Shown: positions 21,076 to 32,533, numbered from the stretch's first letter. The stretch: DNA of 64,000 nt from Schistocephalus solidus (GCA_017591395.1 WEDG01008616.1:1-64000); one strand, 5' to 3'. Numbers and translations are program-made. The notes: generated from the letters alone by a model not told the origin.

Positions 21076-21300
21076 CCCCACGCAACATATGCCTTTTCCA
21101 TAAAAACGCCCAAGGAGTATTTTTTTACTGTCTGCTCTTTTATCTTTTATTTTGACCACACTTATTTGTGTCATTTTTCATCACCAAGAAGCTGACCTAC
21201 TATTCCTAACTTAACCGTACAAGATTTCGCACTCGTTTTAATTTTTTTCGAAAGACATTGCCCTTCCTGGTACTCAAATAAATAATCTATCTATCTCTAT
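21076..21300. other. Short non-coding stretch between D and K
   Basis: Contains a part (21165-21230) similar to 175-230 and a CTATCTATCTCTATATAA simple-repeat stretch near 21285. It looks like the tail or UTR of another element, but I cannot assign it. Confidence 0.35.
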
Positions 21301-22951
21301 ATAAAGGTACACAAAATGACTAGTTGCCCACCCTGGTTTAAAAGAGAACTTAACAAACATTTAAAGAAGAAAATTAGGAATGGATGTTATTCAGGGACAC
21401 CAAGTCACCAGTATATTTCGAGGAATTTCGTCCCCAACGAAATGCCGTTAAAAATTAATTCGTCAGACATAGGGAGCTCAAGGGCGAAAGCCTAATCCCC
21501 TCAATAAATTGACTCAATAAAGTGACTTATGAAAGAACTATGAATCAATAACTATCCAACAGTCTGAAAATAAGCCCAAAATAATATTCCAGTATATTAA
21601 TAGCCGACTAAAAATCAAGGATCCAGTTTGCGTACTTAAGGATGATAATGGTGTAGAACTCGTTGAAAATGGGGAGAAAGCCCAGTACATGGGCTGGATC
21701 TTCACCTTGGTATTCACTATAGAAACTTAGCAGTATTTTCACCACGTCAATTGTGTTATTTTAAACTCCAGTCCGGTGTTCGAATCTATATTATTCCCAC
21801 GATCTGTAGTAGAAGGTGAGTTGCATAATCTATACAAAGCAAAGTCATCGGGTCCGGACAATATACGGCCAAGTAATTGAGAGATTTGGCGAGCGATCTC
21901 TCTGGGTTACTAGCATATTCCTTCAATTCGTCATTTAATTTATGAAAACTGCCATCTGAATGCAAGAGAGCAAATATATTCCCAATATATAAGGGTGGGG
22001 CTCGAACCAACGTCAAAAATTTCGGTCCGTCAGCCTACCCTGCATTTGCTGTAAGGTAAAGGAAACTATAAATAACAGAGTGATAATGAAGTTCCCAGAG
22101 GAGAACAACTTGCCCTCTGGGCTCCAACACGGCTTCTCAATGGGCAACCACTTTAAAATGTTCAAGAACAAAATAACCTCGGTGCTCTAATAACCTCCTC
22201 GCTTAAATCATATTCACAGTGCGTAAAACAGCGAAACGCGAGACGCAGGTGCTATTTTTACTGAGACCAGGATTTGTCCAACTTGATAAGGATCTATTCG
22301 GAAGGACCTACGGAGCCTTCGTTTGATCACATTTTGAAGATGCCCTTCAAGCCTGGCGTCTGTGGCTTAAGAAAAATTATCACCTACTGGAAGGAGTACA
22401 GGCGACGGCTACAAAGCTGGTCAAGAATCCTTGTAATCTGCCTTACGAAACCAGATTGGTCGAACTTGAACAGTTTCCTTTTAATTACAGGTAACTACGT
22501 GGTAACTTCATTCAAACATACCGGATTGTCAGAGGTAGTGATTGTGCTCTATAATTTGATGAATTTTTCGAACTGTCTGGGACGGACCATCTGCGGGGTC
22601 ATCCCTTTAAGTTGAAGAGGAAGGTGGTCCATGCAGACGCCCGCTAGAACGCTTACTTCGGAGGACCATTGGAGCATGGAACGGACTCCCTGATGAAGTA
22701 ACCCTCTCAGATACTGCTGAGGTATTTAAATACAAGGTTGATACTCACATGCTGACAAACTTCTGTAAATATAATCAAACTGTTGTAAGTGGTGGCAGTT
22801 TTTGCCTCGCTCACACATACCGATGACTGCAACTTTACACTTATTGGACTTACTGAAGTAAAATTCGATTATATTGCAAAGTGTGGATGTAAATAGTGAG
22901 CTCAAGAGCGAAAGCCTCATTCCCTCAACAAAGAGACTTAAGTGACTTAAT
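21301..22951 (+). mobile_element. LINE family K, heavily decayed
   Basis: In shifting frames one reads PPWFKRELNKHLKKK, then SGPDNIRP, YKGGARTNVKNF..S, HFEDALQAWR, VQATATKLVKN, LPYETRLVELEQFPFNYR, LRGNFIQTYRIVRGSDCAL and RGHPFKLKRK, which is the order of the linker, RT and C-terminal region of a CR1-like LINE. Stops occur every 20-40 codons. The 3' end at 22891-22930 has the shared terminal motif and an AGTGACTTAA-type tail. Confidence 0.7.
21466..21530 (+). mobile_element. Micro-insertion: 3' end of a K-like LINE
   Basis: A 65-base block consisting only of the terminal motif (AGGGAGCTCAAGGGC, GAAA loop, GCCTAATCCCCTCAATAAA) and its tail interrupts the decayed K coding trace. The same 3' end closes K itself at 22891-22951. 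It is another extremely 5'-truncated insertion. Confidence 0.7.
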
Positions 22952-24642
22952 GACGGTGCCCTTCCAAGCACTGAAATAAAAATATCGAAACATCTACCTT
23001 ACCAAATGTTTCTTATCGATATGCATAAAAGTTCGTTTGATGACAACAAGAACACTGGTCACCATTTTTGCTCCCCTTAACACATTGAGAGGAGGGCTTC
23101 AAGAGTTAAAAAATGGTGATTTCTGGACGGCCAAATAGTACATATCCACGAGTCTTTGCTGTGGGAGAACCTATCACAATGAAGGCTGAGCGAAGTATGT
23201 CAGACTTCTGACAATTTTGGTGGCGTACTGTAAACCATATCGGACTTCTGACCGAGATCTCATTTTAATAGCAGAACTGTACGACGCCAACAAGAATCCT
23301 AATCCTAATCATTGGGGATTTTAAGGCTCCTGGTGTTTATGGGCAAACATGGATTGCGTAATGGACTACCAGATTACTTTAATCACAAACTATTACAATG
23401 GGCAACAGATAAACTCCTTCACCTGAACGTGACCTTTGGAACCTGGGCTAGAGAAGTACAACAGTCACACTGCCACGACCCCATTTTTAACAGGGTGAAG
23501 GAAAATGTGCTTAAACTGCAGGTTTGACGCCATTAGGTTCAAGTGACAACACTAAGCTGTACTTTGAGTACTCACTGTTTTCCCAACCAACTTTGCCTGA
23601 GAGGTGGAAAATAAACATTTGGAAGAAGACTATCCAATCATGAGAAGATGAATGTCAGAGGGATCATGGGAAACAGAACTGCGTGATGAAGCAAATGACC
23701 ACTGTAGGACTTTCAGCTCGTTCCTGAAACGAAGTGTTTATCTCAACTGTCATCTATAAAGAAAGACTACCACAAACTGTCCAAAATATATAACTTGAAC
23801 TTGCAAGCGTCTTTTAGAAAAACATCGATTTTGGAGGCGTTGCAGACTAACTGACCTCGATGAGCATTTACGGGAATATAAGAAACAACGCAACATTTGC
23901 AAAAGTTAGGTGACTAAGCTGCAAAGGAATGTCAAACTGAATTTTCTGGGAAATTCATCGGAACACCCCAAAGTACTATGAAGTAACACATGGAATGCTA
24001 GAAGAACTCAGGAATTTATCCCTGCTCTTAGGTCTGCAGATGGAAACCTGAAAACCAACGACCAGGTTAAAGCATCTAATATTTCCATTTTTTTAAATCT
24101 GTCCTCACCAGAGAGCCAAATTCTTCTGTTTTTATTCCACCCATTCGTGAATAAATTTTCTGACCCTCCTCTTCCTACTCAAAAGAGGAACGAAACTTTT
24201 CATCAGCAATATTTAGGGCCAAATTACGTCAACTGCGACCAGTCAAATCGCCTTGACCGGTTAAAATATCTGCATAAGCATTTCGCAAGTTACTAACGAA
24301 CTCTTTCGAACTATTATCCATCATTTTCTAAGACGCTTTGGAAGAAGGCCATCTCCCAGAAGAATGAAAATATACATTCATCACCATGATCTATAAGGGA
24401 AGTTTACGAATTGATGGCAAATATTACCATCCTGTCAGTTTAACTTGCATAGCGCGTAAAATAATGAAGCGTATTATCAAAAAGCATTAAATGCGAAATC
24501 TGGAAATAAAACAATATTATCTGATGTCCAACATGGCCTTCGTCAGGATGCTCTTGCCTTGCGAGTGCTCCTTACTCGTATGAGTAATGAAAAACGATTA
24601 CAGCTAAGGGTTACCAAGAGATGTAATACTTGTTCACTTCAA
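22952..24642 (+). mobile_element. LINE K-like remnant, very old
   Basis: Scattered readable pieces: an endonuclease-like IIGDFKAPGVYG near 23310-23345 (GDF motif), DP.FNRVKEN (23480), a decayed linker, QHGLRQDALALRVL near 24530 (compare QHGFRRGRSC in other families). No frame stays open for more than about 70 codons. It is interrupted at 24643 by a reverse A element. Confidence 0.55.
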
Positions 24643-25401
24643 TAATGAAAATAATAATATTTGAATTTAATACCGGTTTACAGGCATTTTCAGCCAAAAT
24701 ATGCAGAAGGAATCAGGCTGACGGTGAAAATATTCTGAATATATATATCATTTTTAATGTTTTTTCGTATCTTTATGATATACAAGAGAAAAAACTACTA
24801 CCTGTGGGATAATATCAGTTCAGGTCGAGTAAAGGCTTCACAAGTGCAGTCTGTTTTCAGTCTCTCTGTGTTTTTTAGGAATCGGGATTCTGCTCCAGGC
24901 AACAGTACATCCGTGGACGGTTGCTCGCTGTCTGCCAAAGAAGCCAACGGGTGCAAGCTGCAGAGGCGGTGCCATAGCCCTCAAGGTAAGACCTGGGATC
25001 GGGCACAGATAGCACGCACTCCATCGAACCGGAAAACAGATTCTACCATTCGGCACCCAGAATTCTTGGAAACTGTTCTGAATGCAAAATACTAGTAACA
25101 GTTCTCTTAAATAAAGAATAACTTCGCAGGATTTTTATATTCTGGGAGGGTGTATTCATATGGCTATGGCGTTTACTAAAAGGAAAAATAAAGGGAGAAA
25201 TAAAAAGACATTGCGATGACTGCTGCGCCGAGGGTGATACAGCTGCCTCACCGTGGTAAGGGGATTAAATGTACGAGTATTCAAAAGCTTAAACAGTCAA
25301 AAGAGTCCCTTCTGTACTCGGCGAAACCATAAGGGATCAATGTTTAGAGGCCCACAGCGTTCTTGATACGACAGATTACGGTACTCCGACGATAAAACTC
25401 T

Positions 25402-25752
25402 TTAGGTTAAGAAATGCAGGACAGATTCTATTCTCTTTCGTTCACTCGCGCACAGAAGGCTAAAAATAAATGAACAGTATTCCAGAGCAGACCTAGCGTA
25501 CACTTTATAAAGGCGGAGTCTTATATGAATATTAATATCAACTCTTAACAACCTTGATACTTTCCTCCGATTTTGCAACCCTGCCGATGGTGTCTGAGAT
25601 CTGTTGAGGCTTGTGGCGGATTCTGATGTTTTCGCCTCACTGTTAGTGGACGATGCAGTCAGCAAGTTTGCATCCCGGTGAAGATCTTGTGACCTCTTCT
25701 TTCCCCTCCTCGTTTTGGCCCTGTTGTCTACGATGAGTTCCTTCTCTCTCAC
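25402..25752 (-). pseudogene. Chimeric frame: unknown basic region joined to LINE A RT end
   Basis: The frame opens with a lysine/arginine-rich part (KTRRGKKRSQDLHRD) that I do not recognise and ends with the A-family segment RVDINIHIRLRLYKVYARS..EYCSF. The join near 25535 marks where A sequence stops. The unknown part may belong to the ORF1 of the element whose 3' end lies at 26145-26222, but orientation makes this uncertain. Confidence 0.4.
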
Positions 25753-26222
25753 CTCCGTGTTGGTTATAAACAGTAGCTCTGGGTGTTATATTATCTCTCA
25801 CTCGACAAGGAGCGTTCCGAACCCACATACGTTGTCAGCAACATCACAGTACTATCCCATCACATCGTACCATTCCCATCGATTCTAGTTATTAATTTAT
25901 TAGAGAAGCAGTTTTTTCTCATAGTTTTTTTTAAATTGGCGGCTCGCCAAACTTCGCCCCTGATTTAACCGTAGGAGATTTTTTCACTGCTTCTTTTCTA
26001 GCTGACCATTTATTCCAAAATTTGTCAATTATTGTTTAAAAAATGGCAAATCGTTCAGAATCGTATATGTCTACCATACTACCAGATTCTGCTGTTCATA
26101 TGGCTGTTCACGTATTGCAGCAATTATCAACTTTGTATTTATTAATACTGCGATACTAAGTTTGTAATTATGGGGCGCTCTGGGCCTTAAATATACAATT
26201 TATATTAATATTTATTTTTTCT
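25535..26222 (+). mobile_element. Unassigned insert ending in LINE E 3' end
   Basis: The last part, 26145-26222, is the E 3' end (GATACTAAGTTTGTAATTAT, then GGGGCGCTCTGGGCCTT, AAATATACAATTTAT and an A/T tail). Upstream to 25535 there is no match to A, so it may be the body of this E copy. No RT or endonuclease motif is visible in it. Confidence 0.5.
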
Positions 26223-26498
26223 ATGGAGCCTTATTGTGTGTGAAAAAGTTTCGCAAAATTAAACGAACGGTTTTCGAAATGTTTGACCTCATGGGCTAGC
26301 CGCTTTTCTCCGGATAGCCTCGAAGCCTGCTCAAGATATGTCGAATCAAGGGCAGAACGGAACTGTCGTTTTGCAGATGGAATCGACGTGGGAGTTTGCG
26401 TTACCTACGGTGAAAAGATAAATAGAGATAAACCGTAATCAGTGATATTAATTAGTTTCTTACGGGGAACAAAACGAGAAATAAGTGGATCTAAACAA

Positions 26499-27309
26499 GC
26501 AGCAATGTTTGCCGATGACATTAAAATCTGGAATGTAATCCAGAGCCCTGCTGACGAAGATAAACTGCAGATCAACCTAACTCGGTTGGAGGAGTGGTCG
26601 AATCATTGGCTTTTGCGGTTCAACGTCGATAAGTGTACAATACTTCGCTTAGGCAAGCCATCTGGATCTGCCGAAAGTAGAAGTTACTTTCTCAACGGTA
26701 AGGCCTTAAAAGACGTAGAAACCCAAAAGGACCTTGGTGTGCTGACGTCCACCACCTTGAAACCATCGTCTCACTGCTTGAAAGTGGCGAAGAGCGCAAT
26801 TTCGGTGTTGCATGCAATCAGACGAGCCTTTTTGGATTTCGATGAAGATCTTTTCGCTAAGACTTTTGGAACATTCATTAGGCCGCATTTGGAATATGCT
26901 ATGCACGCCTGGAAACCCTGGACAGTTCAAGATCAGAACTGCCTCGAAAGAGTACAGAGGAAAGCCACCAAAATGGTTAGAAGTCAAAGCTCCTTGCCAT
27001 ATCCAACCCGCCTAATGAATCTTAATCTCTTCCCTTTGAGTTATAGGCAAATGCGTGGTCATCTCCTGCAGACATTCCGCATTGTGAAGGGATTGGAACC
27101 TTAACAGTTTTATGTTCCGCAACGAGCCTGAGCGATGAGGAATTTATCTTAACCCTCGAGAGTCGTGCACCACTTGTCATTTTTTATGACCGCCTTTTGT
27201 ACCTTTGCAACCCACACGGTTTCTCTGTATACCGCACTTAATTTTACGTTACAAATAGGGTACTCAAAGGCCCATGCCTATTTCCCTCAATAAATTGAAT
27301 TGAATTGAA
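26499..27309 (+). mobile_element. LINE family B, 5'-truncated copy 2, inserted into A
   Basis: The frame from AAMFADDIKIWNV (26504) to LFPLSYRQMRGHLLQTFRIVKGLEP (27104) is open for about 200 codons, nearly identical to 12231-12775. After an internal deletion it continues with the 3' UTR, terminal motif (27252-27294) and (ATTGA)n tail to 27309. Flanking A sequence (GTGGATCTAA and TTGTACAGCAT) is contiguous in the other A copy at 18500-18520. The start inside RT shows premature stop of reverse transcription. Confidence 0.85.
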
Positions 27310-27602
27310 TTTGTACAGCATACCAGGACAGTACAGGTATTCATATCCTGACATAAAAATGAAAGCAGATTAGTCGTGGGAATAAAGATATATCGATAAT
27401 TCCGTCAAAAGAGCTGATCAAAAATCAAAGGAAAAGCTATATTTTGTGGAAAAACGTTTCACCGGTTTCGAATTGTAGTGTAGAAACAACGATGTCATGG
27501 TCTAACCTCGAAAGTGGGACTAAAGATGACACTGTCAATGGCAGGCAACCTTCGCAGAAGATTAGATCAAGTAAACTTGATCCTTGGGTTGGGAATTCAA
27601 CA

Positions 27603-27718
27603 ACATACATATGTTGCAGCACCACGAAGACAATGTGATAACTTAACGTTAAAAATACCAGTGAACTACGTAAATCTTTCTGCATTCACTTGACTGTAAG
27701 TTCTTTACATTGCTTCTA
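27603..27718 (+). repeat. Internal D fragment lodged in A, lacking both element ends
   Basis: ACATATGTTGCAGCACCACG through TTCACTTGACTGTAAG to TTGCTTCTA matches D at 20890-20990 and 41400-41300, but stops before the terminal motif and tail. It replaces about 120 bases of A (18805-18925 in the full copy). It cannot be a normal retrotransposition end and looks like a repair patch. Confidence 0.7.
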
Positions 27719-28140
27719 GATTTCAGTCAGCTGCAACGTGAAATGCTTGTGAGGGCAAAGATCGTAATCCCCACTGGTATTGGGCGGGCCAATGAAACAG
27801 CCAACGATTAAATAGTCCTTATTCTTTAAGGTAATTTGAAGCCAAAAGCTCTCGTCAAACGGGATAAATTTCGGATGGTCTAAGGGCTGAAATGTCAGCG
27901 CTTGCTTATCATAGATACAGCTTCCTCCATCACGGCTGCCGTACGATCATTCAAAATATAATTAAAACATATAAGAGAGAGTTCAGAGTCGGCTAGGGAA
28001 GGTGTTGCCCATTTCAGTTACTAAAACAATATCTGGACAGTGGACAAATACCAGCGTCTGAAGCAGGGGCATTTTATTGATCAAGGATCTAGCATATAGA
28101 ACGTACACTTTAATTGGGCAAGCTGGTTGTTTTTAAGGGA

Positions 28141-28510
28141 GGGCGGCTAAGTCATCCAGTGGTTGACGGGCCAATGAACATAGTGGATGGGTGCTCCCGC
28201 TCTGTTCTGGAAAAAAGGTTATGGGATAGCACGCGCCTGATGTGGGTAAAGGGGCGAAAAATATGGAGGTGGATATGACAGACAGGGGAACTGAACACTA
28301 CCGCTTGCTATTGGGGCTTTTCCGGGAAACCCCTGGGCAGGATACTGCAAAGTATTCCTATTACAGTGACACATAAGGTAAGGTGAGTCTATTAGTTCAG
28401 CAGGACCCTTCGCATTCAGAGAAAACTGGGAAAACTACCGTCAAGAAAATTAGCTGCGGGGTGGGTAATGCATTTCCGCGAATGGAACAGAAGCGCATTT
28501 TTGGACGAGT
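28141..28510. other. Unassigned stretch
   Basis: Follows the last clear A-family match. There is no ORF of note and no repeat partner that I noticed. It may be diverged A ORF1. Confidence 0.3.
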
Positions 28511-28612
28511 TTCAGTACCAGTATCAGTATATTTGAGGGAGATGTAGGGAAGTCACCTTTGAATTCCCTATTTGTACATGCGAGTTGTGGTATCAAAAAA
28601 ATAGTACCTCGA

Positions 28613-28633
28613 TATGTTGGCGAGGCCAACATA
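28613..28633 (-). promoter_or_regulatory. Perfect 9-bp terminal hairpin with 3-base loop
   Basis: TATGTTGGC at 28613-28621 pairs completely with GCCAACATA at 28625-28633 around GAG. Its position after the ENE-like stem parallels the A terminal hairpin and the E hairpin (GGCCC TCT GGGCC). Confidence 0.6.
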
Positions 28634-28657
28634 ATGGAACATAGTTAAAAAAGTGCA

Positions 28658-28704
28658 GACAATGAAAAAAAACTCCCGGTGATATTTAAGAGAAAAAAAC
28701 TGTC
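28658..28704 (-). promoter_or_regulatory. ENE-like stem, M family
   Basis: In element sense: GACAGU, U-run, CUC, 14-base loop, GAG, run of eight U, C, AUUGUC. Relative to A (GGCAGU/ACUGCC) a G-C pair became A-U and a C-G pairing was kept, which is a compensatory change. The inner helix is short. Confidence 0.45.
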
Positions 28705-28795
28705 GCCTCTGGGGGTTCCAACGGGGGGCGTTTCGGAGGTCACATGAATCAGCTAGATTCTCCCTTGCTGATTGCAGAGTCCGTTGAGGGATTTC

Positions 28796-29160
28796 AAAGG
28801 TGAAAATATATGTCCAGATCATCCTCGGTCCATTGCGGTTCGAACAAAGGGAGAACGTTCATACACCTCATGGACGACGGTCGCCAGGTCCAGCTGATGC
28901 GAACACGCATGGTGTCACCAAGGTGTGCAAATAAGTTAAGCAGCGAAGACCTCGAGGACCCCAGCATGGGAATAATGGGAGAATGCAAGCCCTCGAACAA
29001 AAATAACAAACATAAAGAAATGTTACTCAAATATAGCTAGTAGTGCCTTAAATGCCTTATTTGCTGACGTCACACTTGCAGCTTTCAGTTAGTTGTAGCT
29101 CGCACCATTATATCGATCTAACTTTCGTTTAAAAACCTCCAAGGAGTCCGACATAACAAC
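28796..29160. other. F 3' UTR or unassigned, with a 76-codon plus frame
   Basis: The plus-strand frame 28810-29040 and the opposite frame 29030-28794 overlap and neither resembles a known protein. The position between the F C-terminus and F 3' end suggests UTR. Confidence 0.3.
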
Positions 29161-30472
29161 ATCCAGAGGAAGACTATTCCAAGCTTCGACTACTCTTTTG
29201 GAGAAGAAGTACTTCCGAGTGTCTAGCCTTGCTCCAGTCACACGTAATTTGAGAGGATGACCTCTCAAGTTCGTTGTTTTTGCTAACTCGAAGAAATCCC
29301 CTGGGACGAGACAACAGTCCGGGACGCGTAGTATGCGGAATGTTAGTATCAGGTCCCCCGAAGCTGTCTATTGTGCAAGGGAAAGAGATTGAGACTCGAC
29401 AGCCGCGTTTTTTATAAGGCTGTGAGCCATGTCCGAGGACAAGTTTGGTTGCTCGCCTTTGGACATTTTCGAGGATGTTGATGTCCTTCGCCACCCAGGG
29501 TCTCCAAGCTTGGATAGCGGACTCCAACTGTGGCCGCACGAATGTTCCGAAGACTTTAGCGAAGCAGTCGGTAGTGAAGGCTGCAAAAGCTCGTTTAACG
29601 AGGTACAGAATCGACATGGCTGACTTCGCTACCTTTGCGCAATGCAGGGAGGGTTTAAGCGAGGGCGTGATCCAGACTCCAAGGTCCTTTTGACATCCAC
29701 TTCTTTCAATGGAATGCCATTCAGACTGTAAACCGTACGGTTCGAAGGATTGCTTTTCCCGACTCGTATAATGTTGCACTGCTCTCATTAAACGACAAGA
29801 GCCAGTCCCTTTGACCATTTCTGGAGTCGATTTAAGTTTGCCTGCAAGTTCTCTTCATCAGCCGCAGTTTTAAATGACGCGCCAAAGTTTGAGATCGTCG
29901 GCAAACATGGCAATATCGCAGTCCAGTTCGTTGGCACAATCGTTGAGGTCAAGGTCGAAGGCGGTTGGTTCAAATTTGAAGATAAGTGAATTCTCAAATT
30001 TTCAACTGATTTCTACGTTTCCTGTAGAAAAATATTAGCTTAATTATTGACAATTAATTGTATTTCTACCTCATCATCAGCTGCACATACCTGCAGTTAT
30101 TGCAATGGCAAAAGGGAGAAATATAGAGTTTTTAAACTTTTTCACCCTACATAGCCTCATTAAATTTCTCGCAGATTTACGTCAAAACGACGGAATCTAA
30201 AGGCTAATTCTAGAAATAAAGTTGAAAATTTGTAAGTTTACCTTATTTCCAGCGAAGAATAATTTGTAGTAACTCGTATACCAGTTGATATAATTTTTCA
30301 TCCTGCATAGCCTCTTCGCTAATTCTATTTTCAGTTTAAACTCGTTACCTAGCCGATATTTGCTTGCAGTGACTTGCTTAAAATATTAAATCTTTTATTC
30401 CGTAAAACGTTACTAGTAACAATTTTTCCTTCGTATTATTGATTTGAAAAGTACTTATATTTTAAAACCAAT

Positions 30473-31405
30473 ATGAAACCCCAGTCAGTACTTAGACGCA
30501 AACATCCTCTTCGCGTAAAACTTCCACTAGAACAACCCACCTTAAGCATGAAGAAATTAGACCTTGACGCCCTGGAAAACTTTAATACCTTTATGTCTAA
30601 ATATGGTTCTCTTCACGATCCTTGGTACCATTTTTTTGAGGGAAAGTTGTCTTCACTCACTTCTCAACAATGTGTGAAACTAGAGCCTTTTATAAACATG
30701 GTCAGTACTGAGTCACTTGACCGACATAAGAGAAGTTTCAATTTTCTTTTAAAAAACGTTCCCAAGAGTAAAATCCCCCTGGACGTTGCATTTCATATCC
30801 TTTACTCGTGCGGCTTTAACTTAAAAGTCGCTGAAGCTAAAAGGTTATCTTCCCGTAGTAAAAACCCTCCTATTCTGGTCAAACATTTTTTTCAGCGATT
30901 AGTTGACCTTATTTTCTCTAGGCATGAGCACTCAGCTCAATATTTGAAAAAAAACAGGTTGTTTATCCGTAGGGATAAAACCCCAATGGAACGTCAAATT
31001 TCACCCTCATTAGCAAACAAGTAGCCTTGGTCTACACCTTCAATACCAAAAATTATCTCAGAGGTTTGTCCTGTAGCTAAAGCAAGCCCACGGCCCTCCG
31101 GATCGACAGGAATTTCGATTCCAGCTGAATCTTCACCCGTTAACCTTGTTTCTGGTTTGAGGGAAATTGTGTCAACTCCACTTCTTTCTCATCCCTAGCA
31201 AACCATGCCGGCTATACCTGCCAAATCTACTAACCCTAAGAAAACTCCTAGTAAATCTAAATCTGTGGCTAATCCAGGCTTTAAGATCAGCAATGGCATT
31301 ACCGATGGGAAACCTGCTAACCCCTCAGCATCTACAACAGCTGCGAACGCTAACGTTAGCATCTTTTCCCAACCCAAAAATTGTCCGAAATCCACAAATA
31401 TTTAA
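30473..31405 (+). pseudogene. LINE C: ORF1 protein with one internal stop
   Basis: 183 codons run from ATG at 30473 to TAG at 31022; the frame (with a one-base change further on) then continues as a proline/serine-rich part with KSTNPKKTPSKSKSV. It starts with basic residues (RRKHPLRVK), has a long helical middle and a segment FNFLLKNVPKSKIPLDVAFHILYSCGFNL that could be an RRM-like RNA-binding fold (beta-alpha alternation). It lacks the YEDExCxxC motif of A and D ORF1. I do not recognise it from another family. By position it is the C ORF1. Confidence 0.6.
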
Positions 31406-31739
31406 GGCTTCTAATTATGCTACCAGTTTTTCGAAATCAATTATTCCTTTTTCAAATGCACGTTTTTCCGCCAATTTTTCGCTAACGTCCCTCAAAAATC
31501 TCATTTCTATGCCACCCCCTATCTTTCAAACGCCGCAATATAGCCTTCCCTTCCATGGTTTTCATCCAAATATGCCGTTGTACAAATAATCTCAGTTCTC
31601 TTAACAGTAACATTTCGACAAATTGTAGACCAGAGCAATTTTGTTTCCCACCTTTCGTTTCTTCTTTTCAGTTTTCTTCTCCGCCACCAAATTATCCTTT
31701 TTTATAAATACTGATGAGCGTAACCTGCCGCTCAGGAAT

Positions 31740-32533
31740 ACGCTCAGCTTAGTTTCACTCAATGCGAGGTCAGTTGTAAATAAGATGGCTGAGCTTAGAA
31801 CAGTAGCCTTTTGAGCTTGATCCAGATGTGCTGTGCATCACTGAATCCTGGGCTCACTCTCTTATTTCTGACTCGACGCTTGCTATAGATAATTTCAATT
31901 TGTACCGACAAGACCGCGCTGAAAAACGTGGCGGTGGTTGCCTCCTTTATATTAAGTCATCCTTTGTACATTTCCCTTTTCATCTGAACATTTCGTCTTT
32001 TTCTGGAAATGTATGTTTTGCTTCAGTCATCCTCCCGCACAATAAAAAAAGCGGTAATTGGCTGTGTCTATAATCCTCCGTGTTATTCTGGCAATGAAAG
32101 CGAGCTCTGTGAACTATTTGAAAAAGTTGCAGACACTCAGTTTGATGTCAAAATAATCGTAGGTGATTTTAATCTGCCAGACATTGACTGGCAGGCCAAT
32201 TCCTCTCCGCCTAAACATCAGAAATTGGTCGATACTATTAACTTTACAAACATGTCCCAACTGGTCAGATCAGTTACTAGAAATGACAACATTTTAGATT
32301 TAATTTTTACAAACGATGTTCACCCTCTCTTTATGAATTTCCATCATGATCTATTTACAAGTGATCATGCAATAATTCACTGTTGTTTTCCAATTCCCCT
32401 TCTTACGAAGCCTGAGGTTTATTGCAATAACCTCGACTTTGCTAACACAAACCATGAAATGATAAATAATTTCGTAAGCACTCTAGATTGGCATAGCATA
32501 TTCTCAATCAACGATCTTAAACTTTTTCCGTGA
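31740..32533 (+). pseudogene. LINE C: APE-type endonuclease
   Basis: SLVSLNARSVVNKMAELRT (31745) is followed after a frameshift near 31810 by VLCITESWAHS (31828, catalytic Glu), NLYRQDRAEKRGGGCLLYIKSSF, then a second shift and AVIGCVYNPPCYSGNESEL, VKIIVGDFNLPDIDW (32150-32195), RNDNILDLIFTNDV and TSDHAIIHC (32358-32385, catalytic Asp-His). All catalytic residues appear present. Two frame changes break it. Confidence 0.85.

Larger units (their letters stand above)
24643..28140 (-). mobile_element. LINE family A, composite decayed copy with nested insertions
   Basis: Blocks on the minus strand: 3' tail and UTR (24643-25100), C-terminal remnants (25100-25400), an RT end (25530-25402, SALEYCSF.FSL...RIESV), then the linker between endonuclease and RT (26498-26225), and the endonuclease region (28140-27312) in two parts. 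The gaps hold an E 3' end with unassigned sequence (25535-26222), a B element (26499-27309) and a D fragment (27603-27718). The A RT body is missing. Compared with 16173-20885 the block order is collinear. Confidence 0.75.
28586..28795 (-). mobile_element. LINE M (A-like) 3' end with ENE-like stem, nested in F 3' UTR
   Basis: In minus sense it runs from about 28795 through GGCGACAGTTTTTTTCTC, a short loop, GGGAGTTTTTTTTCATTGTC (28704-28658) to a perfect 9-pair hairpin with a three-base loop at 28633-28613. The design (U-loop stem, then terminal hairpin) copies that of family A but with different sequence. It lies within the F 3' UTR. The limits are approximate. Confidence 0.5.
28511..29950 (-). 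mobile_element. LINE family F, 3' half (left part of split element)
   Basis: On the minus strand the coding trace starts at NDCANELDCDIAMFADDLKLW (29945-29890, motif C with both Asp), then KDLGVWITPSLKPSLHCAKVAKSAMSILYLVKRAFAAF, FGTFVRPQLESAIQAWRPW, VQRRATKLVLGHGSQPY, and WKSSRS-type C-terminus to 29170. A 3' UTR and the terminal motif (28577-28530: AAATAGGGAATTCAAAGG) with a TACTGATACTGG-type tail close it. Its 5' continuation is at 35185-35615, with C in between. The 3' UTR appears to hold a small M insertion. Confidence 0.8.

Noticed and set aside
21988..22002. B-box-like GGTTCGAGCCC on the minus strand
   Set aside because: It is the reverse of decayed K coding sequence and no A box is found at tRNA spacing.
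28775..28810. AGGGATTTCAAAGG on the plus strand, like a LINE 3' end
   Set aside because: The AGGC/GCCT stem and tail do not follow, so I do not call a terminus.
30000..30100. Hammerhead-ribozyme-like words on the minus strand (CTGATGA ... GAAA)
   Set aside because: Stem III and the cleavage-site strand cannot be formed; the pieces are in the C 5' UTR by chance.
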